A stretch of 64,000 nucleotides of DNA from Bacteroides zhangwenhongii (GTDB lineage Bacteria > Bacteroidota > Bacteroidia > Bacteroidales > Bacteroidaceae), in NCBI RefSeq assembly GCF_009193325.2, contig NZ_CP059856.1, positions 4,526,001-4,590,000 on the forward strand, in the 5' to 3' direction. The position numbers were made by a program, and so were the translations under genes. This document shows positions 8,699-16,156 of this stretch, in pieces (the first letter of the stretch is position 1; every line of letters starts with the position of its first letter). Below the pieces are notes generated by a model. It saw nothing but the letters and a program-made list of their open reading frames with translations. It made no database searches and had not been told where the DNA came from.

Positions 8699-8916
8699 TT
8701 CAAATCTTTAATGTTTATTTGGCAGGACGGATGCCATACCTGAATATTCCGAGCAAACATCACATCCCTGGTTTCTATCACTACGTGTCCCTTTGTCTTG
8801 GCCCTGCGCAGACGGAGGTCGCTTTGTATGTTACGTTCTACCCAATCGTCCACCACGGCCTCCGCTTCCTGTTCTTTCAGGAGTATCTGGTACAGCTTAT
8901 TCTCCCATTCCATCAT
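8695..8916 (-). CDS. small phage protein, unknown
   Basis: A 73-aa protein (MMEWENKLYQILLKEQEAEAVVDDWVERNIQSDLRLRRAK...) with a helical start and a basic middle. No family is recognised. It overlaps the P-loop ATPase gene by 20 bases upstream and the DUF4406 gene by 4 bases downstream, so the three are probably translated together. Confidence 0.55.
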   Translation of the reverse strand: MMEWENKLYQILLKEQEAEAVVDDWVERNIQSDLRLRRAKTKGHVVIETRDVMFARNIQVWHPSCQINIKDLK

Positions 8917-9559
8917 TCAAATAATCCTCCATATTATCGTCCTTCAATGTTTTGGCAGCACCTTCTTCCCATATCACGTAGGGCTCACCGGGCCGCTCCA
9001 TAAAGCGGCTTTTGCACCAGGCTTTGAAACAGCTTACCATGATTTTCACATCGGCATCATATTCCACCTTGCGGGCGCTTCTACCTGCCGGATGAAGCCC
9101 CTCGGCATGGCTGATGAAGATAAACAGTTTCTTGGGATGACGTTCCTTGAACTCCTTGTAGGTTTTGTAGTTCAAGCCGCTGTATTGGAAGCTGTCGATA
9201 ATCACGATTCCGGGACTGCCTCTGCGCCGTAACCGTTCCTCCAATTGCTCCATCGGTTCCTGGTCAAGGATAATCAGCTTCTTTTTCACTTCACCCATCT
9301 TGTGCCGTTTCAGGCTCATCTGGAACGACAAACCGGTACTTTCTTCCAAACTGTCATAAATTACGCGTCCGAAGCTACACAGGTACTTGGCCAGCTGCAT
9401 CACAAAGCTGCTCTTACCGTTTCCGCTGGCTCCCCAAATAATCCACACGCCGCTCTTGGCCGGGTTGCCTATCGAGGTTTGCCAGTCCCCGGAAAACTCG
9501 AACCGGGGAATCTTCATGTTCAGCACCTCACCGGGACTGTAGGCTCTCTTCAGTTTCAC
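8897..9559 (-). CDS. P-loop ATPase (RecA/AAA-like), phage early region
   Basis: Protein of 220 aa with Walker A GASGNGKSS at about residues 44-52 and a Walker B-like GIVIIDSFQYSGLN. The layout (short N-terminus, WIIWGASGNGKSSFVMQLAKYL, VIYDSLEES, IIDSFQ, and FIFISHAEGLHPAGRSARKVEYDADVKIMV) resembles RecA-like replication or loader ATPases of phages. It could load host replication proteins during transposition or act in recombination. The start overlaps the 9528 gene by 32 bases. Confidence 0.75.
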   Translation of the reverse strand: MKLKRAYSPGEVLNMKIPRFEFSGDWQTSIGNPAKSGVWIIWGASGNGKSSFVMQLAKYLCSFGRVIYDSLEESTGLSFQMSLKRHKMGEVKKKLIILDQEPMEQLEERLRRRGSPGIVIIDSFQYSGLNYKTYKEFKERHPKKLFIFISHAEGLHPAGRSARKVEYDADVKIMVSCFKAWCKSRFMERPGEPYVIWEEGAAKTLKDDNMEDYLNDGMGE

Positions 9560-9785
9560 GGTTACCTCCTTTCAATTCTTCAATAAGAGCATCAGCATAG
9601 TCCACAGCAAGTCTGGCAACTTGTTTTATAGACATTATACCTGATGAATTGCTTCTTACTACCGGAAGCATGCTTTTGGCAATTTCATATCTGCGCTGTT
9701 CCCAGTCTATCTCATTCGCTTTTCTCATCTCGCGATGGATACCGATAACAGCATCCATCGCTTGCATTTCTATCTTGCTTATCAT
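9528..9785 (-). CDS. small phage protein, unknown
   Basis: An 85-aa, probably all-helical protein (MISKIEMQAMDAVIGIHREMRKANEIDWEQRR...). No family is recognised. Its start overlaps the MuB stop by 4 bases and its end overlaps the downstream ATPase start, a tight operon arrangement that suggests a function near transposition or replication. Confidence 0.55.
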   Translation of the reverse strand: MISKIEMQAMDAVIGIHREMRKANEIDWEQRRYEIAKSMLPVVRSNSSGIMSIKQVARLAVDYADALIEELKGGNRETEESLQSR

Positions 9786-10663
9786 GCCTGCATCCTCCTT
9801 AATTTTTCGATTTCGGTATATACGCGCCGCAAGCCGCCTCCGGTGCTATGAACAATCTTGGCAATGTCGGCACCGTCCGGGGCATTGATTTTTGCGACGA
9901 TGGCAGCCTGTGCCTTCAGAAACTTTTCGCGTTCCTGCGCATCGTCCGGGGTCACCTTGCTGTAGGAGTCACCGTAGCGGCTCAACATTTCGGTATAGCC
10001 CACCTTCTTGCCTTCGATGGCGCGGTTGATCTTCTCCTTTAATCCGTCGGCACCCATCATATACCAGGCACAGCAGCGTTCCGTAGCGTTCCAAAGCGCC
10101 TTTAACTCCAGGAAGGCTTCATACTGCAGGTCCCCGGCTTCATCCAGGATAACCAGGGGCGTATCAATCGTGCGCAGGTAGGCCACCAGATCCTCATACA
10201 CGTCGCTATAGCGTCCGTTGCTGGTCACACCGAATTCCTTGGCAATGTAGCGTATCAGCTTCAGTTTGGTCTTCACCTGGCTGCAGTCCACATATACGGC
10301 GTGCTTGTGCTGCTTCACGTAAGCTTTCGCTGTAAAGGTCTTGCCGATATTGGGCATATCGCACAGGATGGCACTCAGCCCGCTTCCCTGGCACACTTCC
10401 AGCTGCTTGCTCACAAACACGTAGGTCGGGGTCTGTGCTGCCAGCCAAGGTATTTCTGTACGCAGTTGCACGCCTAATCTTCGGGCTATACCTACCCAGT
10501 TGGCATCACTGACCTGCTTTTCATAATTGCCCCGCTTGATGGCATTGTAAACGCTGGGGGCTATGCCCAGTGCCGTGGCATGGCGGTTGTCACTGGGATA
10601 ATTTTCACGGTCGGTGGCTATCGCTGCCACAATACGTTGCTTTACTTCATTTGTTATTTCCAT
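9782..10663 (-). CDS. MuB-like transposition target-selection ATPase
   Basis: AAA+ ATPase of 293 aa that should bind target DNA and activate the MuA-type transposase. The N-terminal 80 residues hold an HTH (ALGIAPSVYNAIKRGNYEKQ), as in MuB. Walker A is DMPNIGKTFTAK at about residues 100-111, and Walker B is TPLVILDEAGDLQYEA. The C-terminal part includes the sensor region MLSRYGDSYSKVTPDDAQEREKFL. It lies just downstream of the transposase gene, the canonical A-B order. Confidence 0.9.
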   Translation of the reverse strand: MEITNEVKQRIVAAIATDRENYPSDNRHATALGIAPSVYNAIKRGNYEKQVSDANWVGIARRLGVQLRTEIPWLAAQTPTYVFVSKQLEVCQGSGLSAILCDMPNIGKTFTAKAYVKQHKHAVYVDCSQVKTKLKLIRYIAKEFGVTSNGRYSDVYEDLVAYLRTIDTPLVILDEAGDLQYEAFLELKALWNATERCCAWYMMGADGLKEKINRAIEGKKVGYTEMLSRYGDSYSKVTPDDAQEREKFLKAQAAIVAKINAPDGADIAKIVHSTGGGLRRVYTEIEKLRRMQA

Positions 10664-10699
10664 TTGAATGCTGTTTTAAATTCGTTCTAACGTCGTTAA

Positions 10700-12805
10700 T
10701 TATATCTTGGCTACTGCATCATGCTCGAAGGCACTGATGTCCATATAGGCTGAGTAATCTTCTTCCTCGGCTTGTGCAGGAAGGGGAACGGCTTCCGCCT
10801 GTACCTCTGTTATCAGCTTTGCTTCCTCTTTGGCAAGGATGCCCACACGCTTGATCTTGCCGTCCTTCATCATCTTGTCGAATTGAGCTACATACTTGGA
10901 CTGTTCGGTATAGGCTGCCTTGTCGTACTCGGTCTGCTCGGCTGTATTCTCATTGTAACGGGCTACGGGCTTGCAGGTGGCGATATATCGTCCGTTCTGG
11001 TAGATATATACCTCGTTGATGGTTCCGTCGGCATCGGGCAGATAATAGGCATCTACCTTGTAGTTCCTCGGCTCCAGCTTTTCGATGATTTCCGGGCTGG
11101 GCAGTCCGTATTGGTTGTACATCACCGTGCAGTAGGTGTTCTGCCGGATGGTTGTTTCGGTGTGCTGTCCGATGAACCGGTAAAGAACGGCCTTGTCCCA
11201 AGGTGCAAGGTTCGGGTTCTGATGGGCGCAAAGCACATCCCAACGGCTCATGCCCGGATAGCGCTTTTGGTTGGGGTGAGGCTGTGCGTTGAAGGTCTCA
11301 ATGGCGCGTATATCATCGGCTACCAATTCTTCATAACTATAGGTCTTCACCTTGTAGGTGTTGTTCTTTTCGTCATACACCTTTTCTTCCTTCGGGCGGT
11401 TGGCCTCCAGCTTGGCATACCATCGGCCGATACCTACCTGCGTGCGTTTCTCCACACCGTATTTCTTTTCGCGGTTCTTGTGCTCGGCACGTTTTTCACG
11501 CGAGTTCCCGGGGTTACACCAGCGGATCAGGGGGAAGACGGTACCGGCTTGCATCAATCCGTCGGCAAAGTCGCTTACCAGGTGGTGTTCCACTTCTAAC
11601 TCGGCGGGGATATACATGCCGTTCCGGTCCAGGGTCTGGAACATGTTTCGCATGCAGTCTAAAAATAACTCGGTAGTCTTGTACCGGTTGTAGGCATATC
11701 CCACCACAGCACCGCTCACCACATCGTAGGCATAATAGGCTTTCACTCGGTTGCCATCCTTCATTGGGCGCGGCAGGTCGCGGTCGTCAAGAGAAACCTT
11801 ACTCAAGGAATATTCACCGATGCTGCGCAGATGATAAGGACGGTAGGCATTGTTGAAATCCCATTGGCTCATGTGCAGCTTACCGCGAAGGGCCTTGTTC
11901 TTGGGGTTGTTCAGGTAGTTGGCTACTGTGGCCGGGCTCAATACCAGCGGATTTCCATCCTTGTCGGTAAAGTCTGCCGGATTCAACACCTCGCCGGTTT
12001 CGGGGTCATATAGCTCCAGTTCTCCTTGCACAAATAGATTGTACTGTTCCCACACGGTGGTATTGAAGGGCTGCTCCGGTTGGGCATCGATGCTCAGCAG
12101 CAGGCGTTCAATGTCATAGGTCACTTTCCGGCGGTTCTGGTTCATGAACTTGCGGCTGATAAGGCTTTCATAGCCGTTGGCCTTGAAGTCATTCACACGC
12201 TTCTTGAAGCGGTTGGAACTGACAGGCAAGGTATGTCCGAACTCTGCTTGGTAGTAACTGATGGCTCCTGCCAGTTCGCCCCAGTTCACCGGCCCGGCCT
12301 TCATGGCCTTTCGCATAAACGTGGCATCCTCCATGGCACGCATCACTGCCTCAATTACCGAAGCGTTTACCGTATATTCTTGGATGTGTTCCGGTGGCAG
12401 TGTATCTCCGTTGTCAAAACGGAACCGGGTGTAAAATTCCCGGGCTTTCGCATCGATGTGGTAATGGCTGCCGAGCCAGTTTCTTATTACGTCTTCTTTC
12501 ATATCTCCGTATTTTAGTTTTATCCTTTCCTGAAACCGTAGGGGCATGGTGGCTATTTCTACCAAAACGTAACCTCCCAGACCTCTTCCGGATCGAACTA
12601 CATTGATTTTCTCCTTTGCCGCTAACTTCTTGTAATTGGGTATCGACATGATGGGAGCAAGTTCTTCTTCGGAAAGAGTGGAAGGATGAACTCCTTTCAG
12701 CGTGCGGCTTCTGCTGTAGTCTGCCTTTCCGTTCACCATCACCGGTCGGTCATCGTAAGTCAGGTCATTGTAGGATATGCACAATATCTTTCCATAATAC
12801 TCCAT
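10700..12805 (-). CDS. MuA-like DDE transposase
   Basis: Protein of 701 aa that should assemble on the phage ends and carry out replicative transposition. The core has an RNase H fold with candidate catalytic acids at about D361 (YYAYDVVSG), D411 (HHLVSDFADG) and E435 (PGNSREKRAEHKNR). The N-terminal region (ADYSRSRTLKGVHPSTLSEEELAPIMSIPNYKKLA) is helical and likely binds ends, and a later segment FKANGYESLISRKFMNQNRRK fits a linker region. Length is close to MuA (663 aa). The stop-proximal tail is acidic and may contact MuB. It precedes muB by 36 bp. Confidence 0.92.
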   Translation of the reverse strand: MEYYGKILCISYNDLTYDDRPVMVNGKADYSRSRTLKGVHPSTLSEEELAPIMSIPNYKKLAAKEKINVVRSGRGLGGYVLVEIATMPLRFQERIKLKYGDMKEDVIRNWLGSHYHIDAKAREFYTRFRFDNGDTLPPEHIQEYTVNASVIEAVMRAMEDATFMRKAMKAGPVNWGELAGAISYYQAEFGHTLPVSSNRFKKRVNDFKANGYESLISRKFMNQNRRKVTYDIERLLLSIDAQPEQPFNTTVWEQYNLFVQGELELYDPETGEVLNPADFTDKDGNPLVLSPATVANYLNNPKNKALRGKLHMSQWDFNNAYRPYHLRSIGEYSLSKVSLDDRDLPRPMKDGNRVKAYYAYDVVSGAVVGYAYNRYKTTELFLDCMRNMFQTLDRNGMYIPAELEVEHHLVSDFADGLMQAGTVFPLIRWCNPGNSREKRAEHKNREKKYGVEKRTQVGIGRWYAKLEANRPKEEKVYDEKNNTYKVKTYSYEELVADDIRAIETFNAQPHPNQKRYPGMSRWDVLCAHQNPNLAPWDKAVLYRFIGQHTETTIRQNTYCTVMYNQYGLPSPEIIEKLEPRNYKVDAYYLPDADGTINEVYIYQNGRYIATCKPVARYNENTAEQTEYDKAAYTEQSKYVAQFDKMMKDGKIKRVGILAKEEAKLITEVQAEAVPLPAQAEEEDYSAYMDISAFEHDAVAKI

Positions 12806-12816
12806 TTCATTTCTAT

Positions 12817-13197
12817 TTATAAGGCAGATGCCATCTGTTGGGTCTCGTGCTGCAGCTGCATGAAATCCGATACAAATTCACATTGGTAGGTTTCAGTCCG
12901 TTTTCCGTCCACGTACACATCCACATCATTGGTCTTTCTGTGGACCACGAGTTTTACACGGGGACCGAAAGTGCAGGTCATGGTCTTCTCGCACTCCTCG
13001 AAGGTGGTTTCGCAGTTCGGGATGAAGTTCCCGTCAGTCAGTTTGCCGCCTCGCTTCAGGGCAAGAGTGCGTATCCGGCGCGCCTGATCGCTGTCACGGA
13101 CAAAATTCAGTGCTTGCCACACAGCCTGACGGCTGCATCCGAATGTCTTCATCAAGAAGGTCTTGGTCTCGTTATCTGTCAAAATCTGCTTTCTCAT
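12817..13197 (-). CDS. phage HTH protein upstream of the transposase
   Basis: Protein of about 126 aa (start MRKQILTDNETKTFL; an alternative start at 13242 adds 15 residues). The segment FLMKTFGCSRQAVWQALNFVRDSDQARRIRTLALKRGG looks like a helix-turn-helix. The second half is beta-rich with paired cysteines (CETTFEECEKTMTC). It lies 11 bp upstream of muA in the same direction, where Mu has the small regulator ner, so a regulator of the early promoter is plausible. The family is not recognised with certainty. Confidence 0.6.
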   Translation of the reverse strand: MRKQILTDNETKTFLMKTFGCSRQAVWQALNFVRDSDQARRIRTLALKRGGKLTDGNFIPNCETTFEECEKTMTCTFGPRVKLVVHRKTNDVDVYVDGKRTETYQCEFVSDFMQLQHETQQMASAL

Positions 13198-13258
13198 ATC
13201 GTCATACTTTTTAATCGTTATCGTTCGTTCAAAGGTTTTCAACGGCTTCCGCTATTTC

Positions 13259-13525
13259 CTAATCACCCGTCAGTATTTCATGAAGGCGTGTCCCTTTCTG
13301 CAGTTCTTCGACCAGCACCTGCATCGCTTCCTCACACACACAGCTCACATTCTCTATCACCCGGTAGGCATCCGAGTTGCTTATCTCATCCTCCGTCATG
13401 AATTGTCCAGCCAGCTCCATCGCCTGGTCGGCAATATTCTGCGTATGTGCCGTACTGCCTATCATCGTGCGCAACTTCTGTTTGAACAGACTCTCTGCTG
13501 TTCTCGGATTGAAATTCTTTGCCAT
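13259..13525 (-). CDS. small phage protein, unknown
   Basis: An 88-aa helical protein (MAKNFNPRTAESLFKQKLRTMIGSTAHTQNIADQAMELAGQFM...), acidic in the second half, with VCEEAMQVLVEELQKG near the end. No family is recognised. It precedes the HTH gene by 17-60 bp depending on the start, in the same direction. Confidence 0.55.
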   Translation of the reverse strand: MAKNFNPRTAESLFKQKLRTMIGSTAHTQNIADQAMELAGQFMTEDEISNSDAYRVIENVSCVCEEAMQVLVEELQKGTRLHEILTGD

Positions 13526-13548
13526 AACTCTAAATTTTAAAAGTTTAT

Positions 13549-13634
13549 ATCGTGGGGCGCGGGGAATCGAACCCCGACGGCTTTCTACGCTTTCTTATTT
13601 CGATTTACCAACTCTCCGGCCGTGCCTGCCGCCC
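13549..13634 (-). other. tRNA-like sequence, 3' half canonical, anticodon arm not foldable
   Basis: On the minus strand this interval has a perfect T arm (CGGGG-TTCGATT-CCCCG) followed by CGCCCCA, an acceptor-like 5' end (GGGGCG) about 83 nt upstream, and a D-loop-like GGAGAGTTGGTAAA. I could not fold a regular 5-bp anticodon stem between them. It could be a degenerate tRNA, an unusual phage tRNA or a tRNA-like structured RNA. A GCCCG/CGGGC hairpin lies just upstream of it on the minus strand. No protein gene occupies 13,526-13,670. Confidence 0.35.
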
Positions 13635-13670
13635 CTGCCCGTCTTTCCGGGCTGCCAGTTATCCGGCAAT

Positions 13671-14063
13671 CTATTTGCCTTGTTCTTCTATCATCGAAAG
13701 GACAACCATCCTGTCTTCATCCCAAAGCGGAAGCCCCAATTCAATGGTCCGTTTCACCACTTCCATCTCACCGACCAGCCCTACCGCTTCTTTGCGGAAA
13801 TCGGTATCGTCATACGCATGTGCCTTGCCAATCAGAAAATCGGTCAGGTTGTCGATAACTTCCTTTTGACGTTCACATTTCATTTCATAGTTCAGCACTC
13901 GCACATGAACATCGCGGATAATCCGGCTGTCCCCATGTTTCTTGAAATCTTTGCAGAACTCATCCTTGTTCATCGAAGTGTTCAGATAAACCGCATGGAT
14001 GTAATCAAAATCCTCTGCTGTAGGGGTTATCCCCGTCCGTTCCATAAATTCTTGCTGTGTCAT
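13671..14063 (-). CDS. phage protein, unknown
   Basis: An acidic 130-aa protein (MTQQEFMERTGITPTAEDFDYIHAVYLNTSMNKDEFCKDFKKHG...), mostly helical, with a likely coiled coil around VLNYEMKCERQKEVIDNLTD. The opening resembles small proteins that follow the repressor in Bacteroidales phages, but no function is known to me. It is the second gene of the leftward early operon. Confidence 0.6.
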   Translation of the reverse strand: MTQQEFMERTGITPTAEDFDYIHAVYLNTSMNKDEFCKDFKKHGDSRIIRDVHVRVLNYEMKCERQKEVIDNLTDFLIGKAHAYDDTDFRKEAVGLVGEMEVVKRTIELGLPLWDEDRMVVLSMIEEQGK

Positions 14064-14084
14064 AAACTCACTTATTTTATTGTA

Positions 14085-14300
14085 TTATTCTGCATCTTCA
14101 ATTTTGAAAGAAAAGCACTTATCCGCCAATACTCTTTTTACAAAGTCTAAGTCGTATCTATCAGCTGAAAAGAAAACTGCCTGATAATCTACACTGGGAT
14201 AAGCCTTGATTGCTGTTGTATCTACCATCTTCTTGACCAGTCCGTAAAGAGCTTCGGCGGTCTCGGCTGTTGCTTGAGCTATAATTACTTTTGCTTTCAT
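14085..14300 (-). CDS. first gene of the early operon, unknown small protein
   Basis: A 71-aa protein (MKAKVIIAQATAETAEALYGLVKKMVDTTAIKAYPSVDYQAVFFSADRYDLDFVKRVLADK...) with an alternating beta-alpha pattern. No family is recognised. It begins 79 bp downstream of the predicted early promoter box at 14379-14386 and faces away from the repressor, the position of Mu ner, but no clear HTH is visible. Confidence 0.55.
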   Translation of the reverse strand: MKAKVIIAQATAETAEALYGLVKKMVDTTAIKAYPSVDYQAVFFSADRYDLDFVKRVLADKCFSFKIEDAE

Positions 14301-14342
14301 TTTCTTTAATCCTTAAAATTCGCTAATCACACGCCTTTTTTG

Positions 14343-14386
14343 TATATTTGGCGCGCTGTTTACATCTTAAACACGCTGCAAATATA
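14343..14386. promoter_or_regulatory. divergent promoters with a shared operator between repressor and early genes
   Basis: Two TATATTTG boxes match the Bacteroides -7 consensus: 14343-14350 on the plus strand for the repressor, and 14379-14386 on the minus strand for the early operon. Between them TGTTTA-CATCT-TAAACA (14357-14373) is a perfect inverted repeat with a 5-bp spacer. Both predicted start points fall in or next to the palindrome, so a repressor dimer there could shut off both promoters. This is the expected lysis-lysogeny switch. Confidence 0.65.
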
Positions 14387-14415
14387 TAGAATTATTTCAA
14401 TACATCAAACTAAAT

Positions 14416-15120
14416 ATGGAAGAAAATCAATATAAGGATATGAATTTTATAGAAAGACTTCAATATTTCATGGAGAAAAAGGGCATAAATGACAATCAAA
14501 TGACTGTTAATGCCGGTCTTTCTGTTGGACTTATTGGGAAAGCAAAGGTGTCTGGCAAAGGCATGAGCTCAATGAATATTGAAAAAATTCTATTAGCCTA
14601 TCCGGAATTATCTGCCGATTGGTTACTTACTGGTGCAGGAAGCATGTTGAAAGATGATTTGAACGGCATTAAAACAATAGACGAAGCAAATTCTTCGACT
14701 CTGCCTACCACATCTATGAACCCATCCATCGGTACACCATACTACGATGTGGACTTTATCGGGGGCTTTGATGAAGTGTTTAATTCACAGGTAAACATAC
14801 CTGCCACCAACATTGTAATAAGGGGATTCGAAAAAACCAGCCTTTGGTGCAATGTCACCGGGCACTCCATGGAACCCAAAATAAACCATGGCGACATCAT
14901 TGCCCTGCACCAATGCACACTCAACGACATCCAATATGGCGAAATCTATGCAGTGGTGTTGGATACCATCCGCACCATTAAAATCCTCCGCAGGTCGCCG
15001 GATCCGGACAAGCTGCGCTTCATCCCCATCAACACCAATGACTACGATGAACAGGAATTCGACAAATCACGCATCATCAATGTCTTTGAAGTAATCGGAA
15101 GTATCAGCAAGTTCTTCTAA
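14416..15120 (+). CDS. phage repressor, XRE-type HTH plus S24 autopeptidase domain
   Basis: Protein of 234 aa. Residues about 8-75 form an HTH region (FMEKKGINDNQMTVNAGLSVGLIGKAKVSGKG), and about 115-234 form a LexA/CI-type S24 domain. The catalytic dyad is Ser151 (TGHSMEPKINHGDIIAL) and Lys189 (IRTIKILRR). The domain is used for self-cleavage in SOS-inducible repressors, so induction by DNA damage is likely. It is divergent from the early operon and ends before a strong hairpin at 15259-15303. Confidence 0.88.
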   Translation: MEENQYKDMNFIERLQYFMEKKGINDNQMTVNAGLSVGLIGKAKVSGKGMSSMNIEKILLAYPELSADWLLTGAGSMLKDDLNGIKTIDEANSSTLPTTSMNPSIGTPYYDVDFIGGFDEVFNSQVNIPATNIVIRGFEKTSLWCNVTGHSMEPKINHGDIIALHQCTLNDIQYGEIYAVVLDTIRTIKILRRSPDPDKLRFIPINTNDYDEQEFDKSRIINVFEVIGSISKFF

Positions 15121-15258
15121 GTGGTACACGCATGCCTCCTACAGAAGGCTAAAAAAGGACGCACGCACACACTTTTGAAGGAATTTACCTGAAGCAAACT
15201 CGTAAATACACTGTAAATCAAAGGATTTATTTTATTATAATAAGGTATATCACACAAA

Positions 15259-15303
15259 CAAGTGTCGTTTTTCCTCTCTGAAAACAGAGAAAAACGGCAC
15301 TTG
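15259..15303 (+). terminator. long terminator hairpin after the repressor
   Basis: A long stem built from CAAGTG-T-CGTTTTT and AAAAACG-G-CACTTG, capped by CTCTG-AAAA-CAGAG, and followed by CTTTCATTT. It is the first strong hairpin downstream of the repressor stop and probably ends its transcript. The 139 bases between stop and hairpin contain no ORF of note. Confidence 0.6.
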
Positions 15304-15358
15304 CTTTCATTTATAACATAGTTTCCTATTTCGGGCGTACCCTCTGAGAACTGAAAAA

Positions 15359-15429
15359 GTAACCCCTAAAGTAACCCCTAACTTAAAGAAGTAGTAACCC
15401 CTAACAGTAACCCCAATAGTAACCCCTAA
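15359..15429 (+). repeat. five phased direct repeats (GTAACCCCTAA), iteron-like
   Basis: Four exact copies of GTAACCCCTAA (starts 15359, 15371, 15394, 15419) and one variant, GTAACCCCAAT (15407). Start-to-start spacings are 12, 23, 12 and 12 bp, close to one or two helical turns, so a protein would bind one DNA face. The array lies about 0.75 kb inside the phage end, comparable to the Mu internal activating sequence/operator region. It may be a transposase or repressor site. Absence of a gene here argues for a DNA-level role. Confidence 0.7.
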
Positions 15430-15454
15430 CCAAATAAAACCAACCGTAGGGGCA

Positions 15455-15479
15455 TAAAAAAAGGGAGCCATAAGCTCCC
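15455..15479 (-). terminator. terminator of the 15529 gene
   Basis: On the minus strand GGGAGC-TTATG-GCTCCC is followed by seven to eight T residues, a classical intrinsic terminator 50 bp after the stop of the 80-aa gene. Confidence 0.85.
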
Positions 15480-15528
15480 CAATCAGCATTCAAAGAAATA
15501 ACGCCTACAAGCCTTTCTAACGGCGCTA

Positions 15529-15771
15529 TTATATCGTTCTAACCATTCCCTTACTACCACCCGAGATGAGCGTAGATTGCTTAATTATAGCCTTTTTCGT
15601 GCATATTGTGCCGTTACCAGACAGCCCGGCATGAAGCAGGTAATTCTTGGTTGCCCCCACCTGATCTGCCGTCAGAACCGTATAAACAGCCGATATACTG
15701 CTGAAATACCAATCTTTCTGCTTCGTCCCGTCTATTTTATGCAGCAAATGCACATGAATCACTTTTGCCAT
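15529..15771 (-). CDS. small phage-end protein, unknown
   Basis: A basic 80-aa protein (MAKVIHVHLLHKIDGTKQKDWYFSSISAVYTVLTADQVGATKNYLLHAG...). I chose the start at 15771 because a TATATTTG -7 box lies 20-27 bp upstream (15791-15798) and a terminator follows the gene; an in-frame start at 15852 would sit upstream of that promoter. The STISAVYTVLTADQVGATKNYLLHAGL-like pattern recalls short HTH regulators. It is a complete single-gene unit between the iterons and the phage end and may be expressed in the lysogen. Confidence 0.65.
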   Translation of the reverse strand: MAKVIHVHLLHKIDGTKQKDWYFSSISAVYTVLTADQVGATKNYLLHAGLSGNGTICTKKAIIKQSTLISGGSKGMVRTI

Positions 15772-15790
15772 ATTCGTTTCTATTATGCTG

Positions 15791-15798
15791 CAAATATA
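15791..15798 (-). promoter_or_regulatory. -7 promoter box for the 80-aa phage gene
   Basis: TATATTTG on the minus strand fits the Bacteroides TAnnTTTG consensus and ends 19 bp before the ATG at 15771. No clear -33 TTTG is seen at the ideal distance. Confidence 0.5.
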
Positions 15799-15856
15799 CC
15801 AAATAATACTTATTTGGAAGAATTTTAAGGCAACATCTTTAAAAATAGGCACAAAA

Positions 15857-16156
15857 AAACGGCCACACAGCCGTTCACACCATCATATAACAAAATCCAT
15901 CAACCCAGCCATAAAACGGCCACACAGCCGAAAATAAAACCCTTCCAGGCCGTTTTAGCCCCATCTGCAAGCCCGATGTAAAGCAATCCCCCGAATATCC
16001 GAAGAAAAGCCCCTCAAACGTAAAGCAGATGTAAGCCATGTAAAGAGAAAAACCGCTTCGAAATATTCAGCCCATTTTCCCGATCATGCCTAAACCCTTT
16101 GGTTTTCAAAACCTTTCGCCCATTTTTCCCGACCATTGAAAAAACCGCTTCGTTCT
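15857..16156. repeat. terminal repeat region of the prophage (candidate transposase sites)
   Basis: This gene-free stretch has repeated short motifs: ACGGCCACACAGCCG twice (about 15,859 and 15,916), a related GGCCGTTTTAGCC, GTAAAGC-type motifs three to four times, and AAACCGCTTCG twice (about 16,048 and 16,141). Such clustered sites near a phage end are expected for MuA-type transposase binding. The terminal dinucleotide was not identified. The last copy of AAACCGCTTCG lies just before the intron sequence starts. Confidence 0.5.

Noticed and set aside
13377..14150. 257-aa ORF on the plus strand
   Set aside because: Antisense to three early genes and running across the tRNA-like sequence; the YQLSGR segment is what a reversed tRNA D arm encodes.
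15359..15429. CRISPR-like array
   Set aside because: Repeats are only 11 bp with 1-12 bp spacers and there are no cas genes; no CRISPR array was seen anywhere in the window.
15307..15489. 60-aa ORF on the minus strand
   Set aside because: It is only the translation of the GTAACCCC repeats (GVTxGVT pattern) and contains the terminator of the 15529 gene; the repeats are a DNA-level feature.
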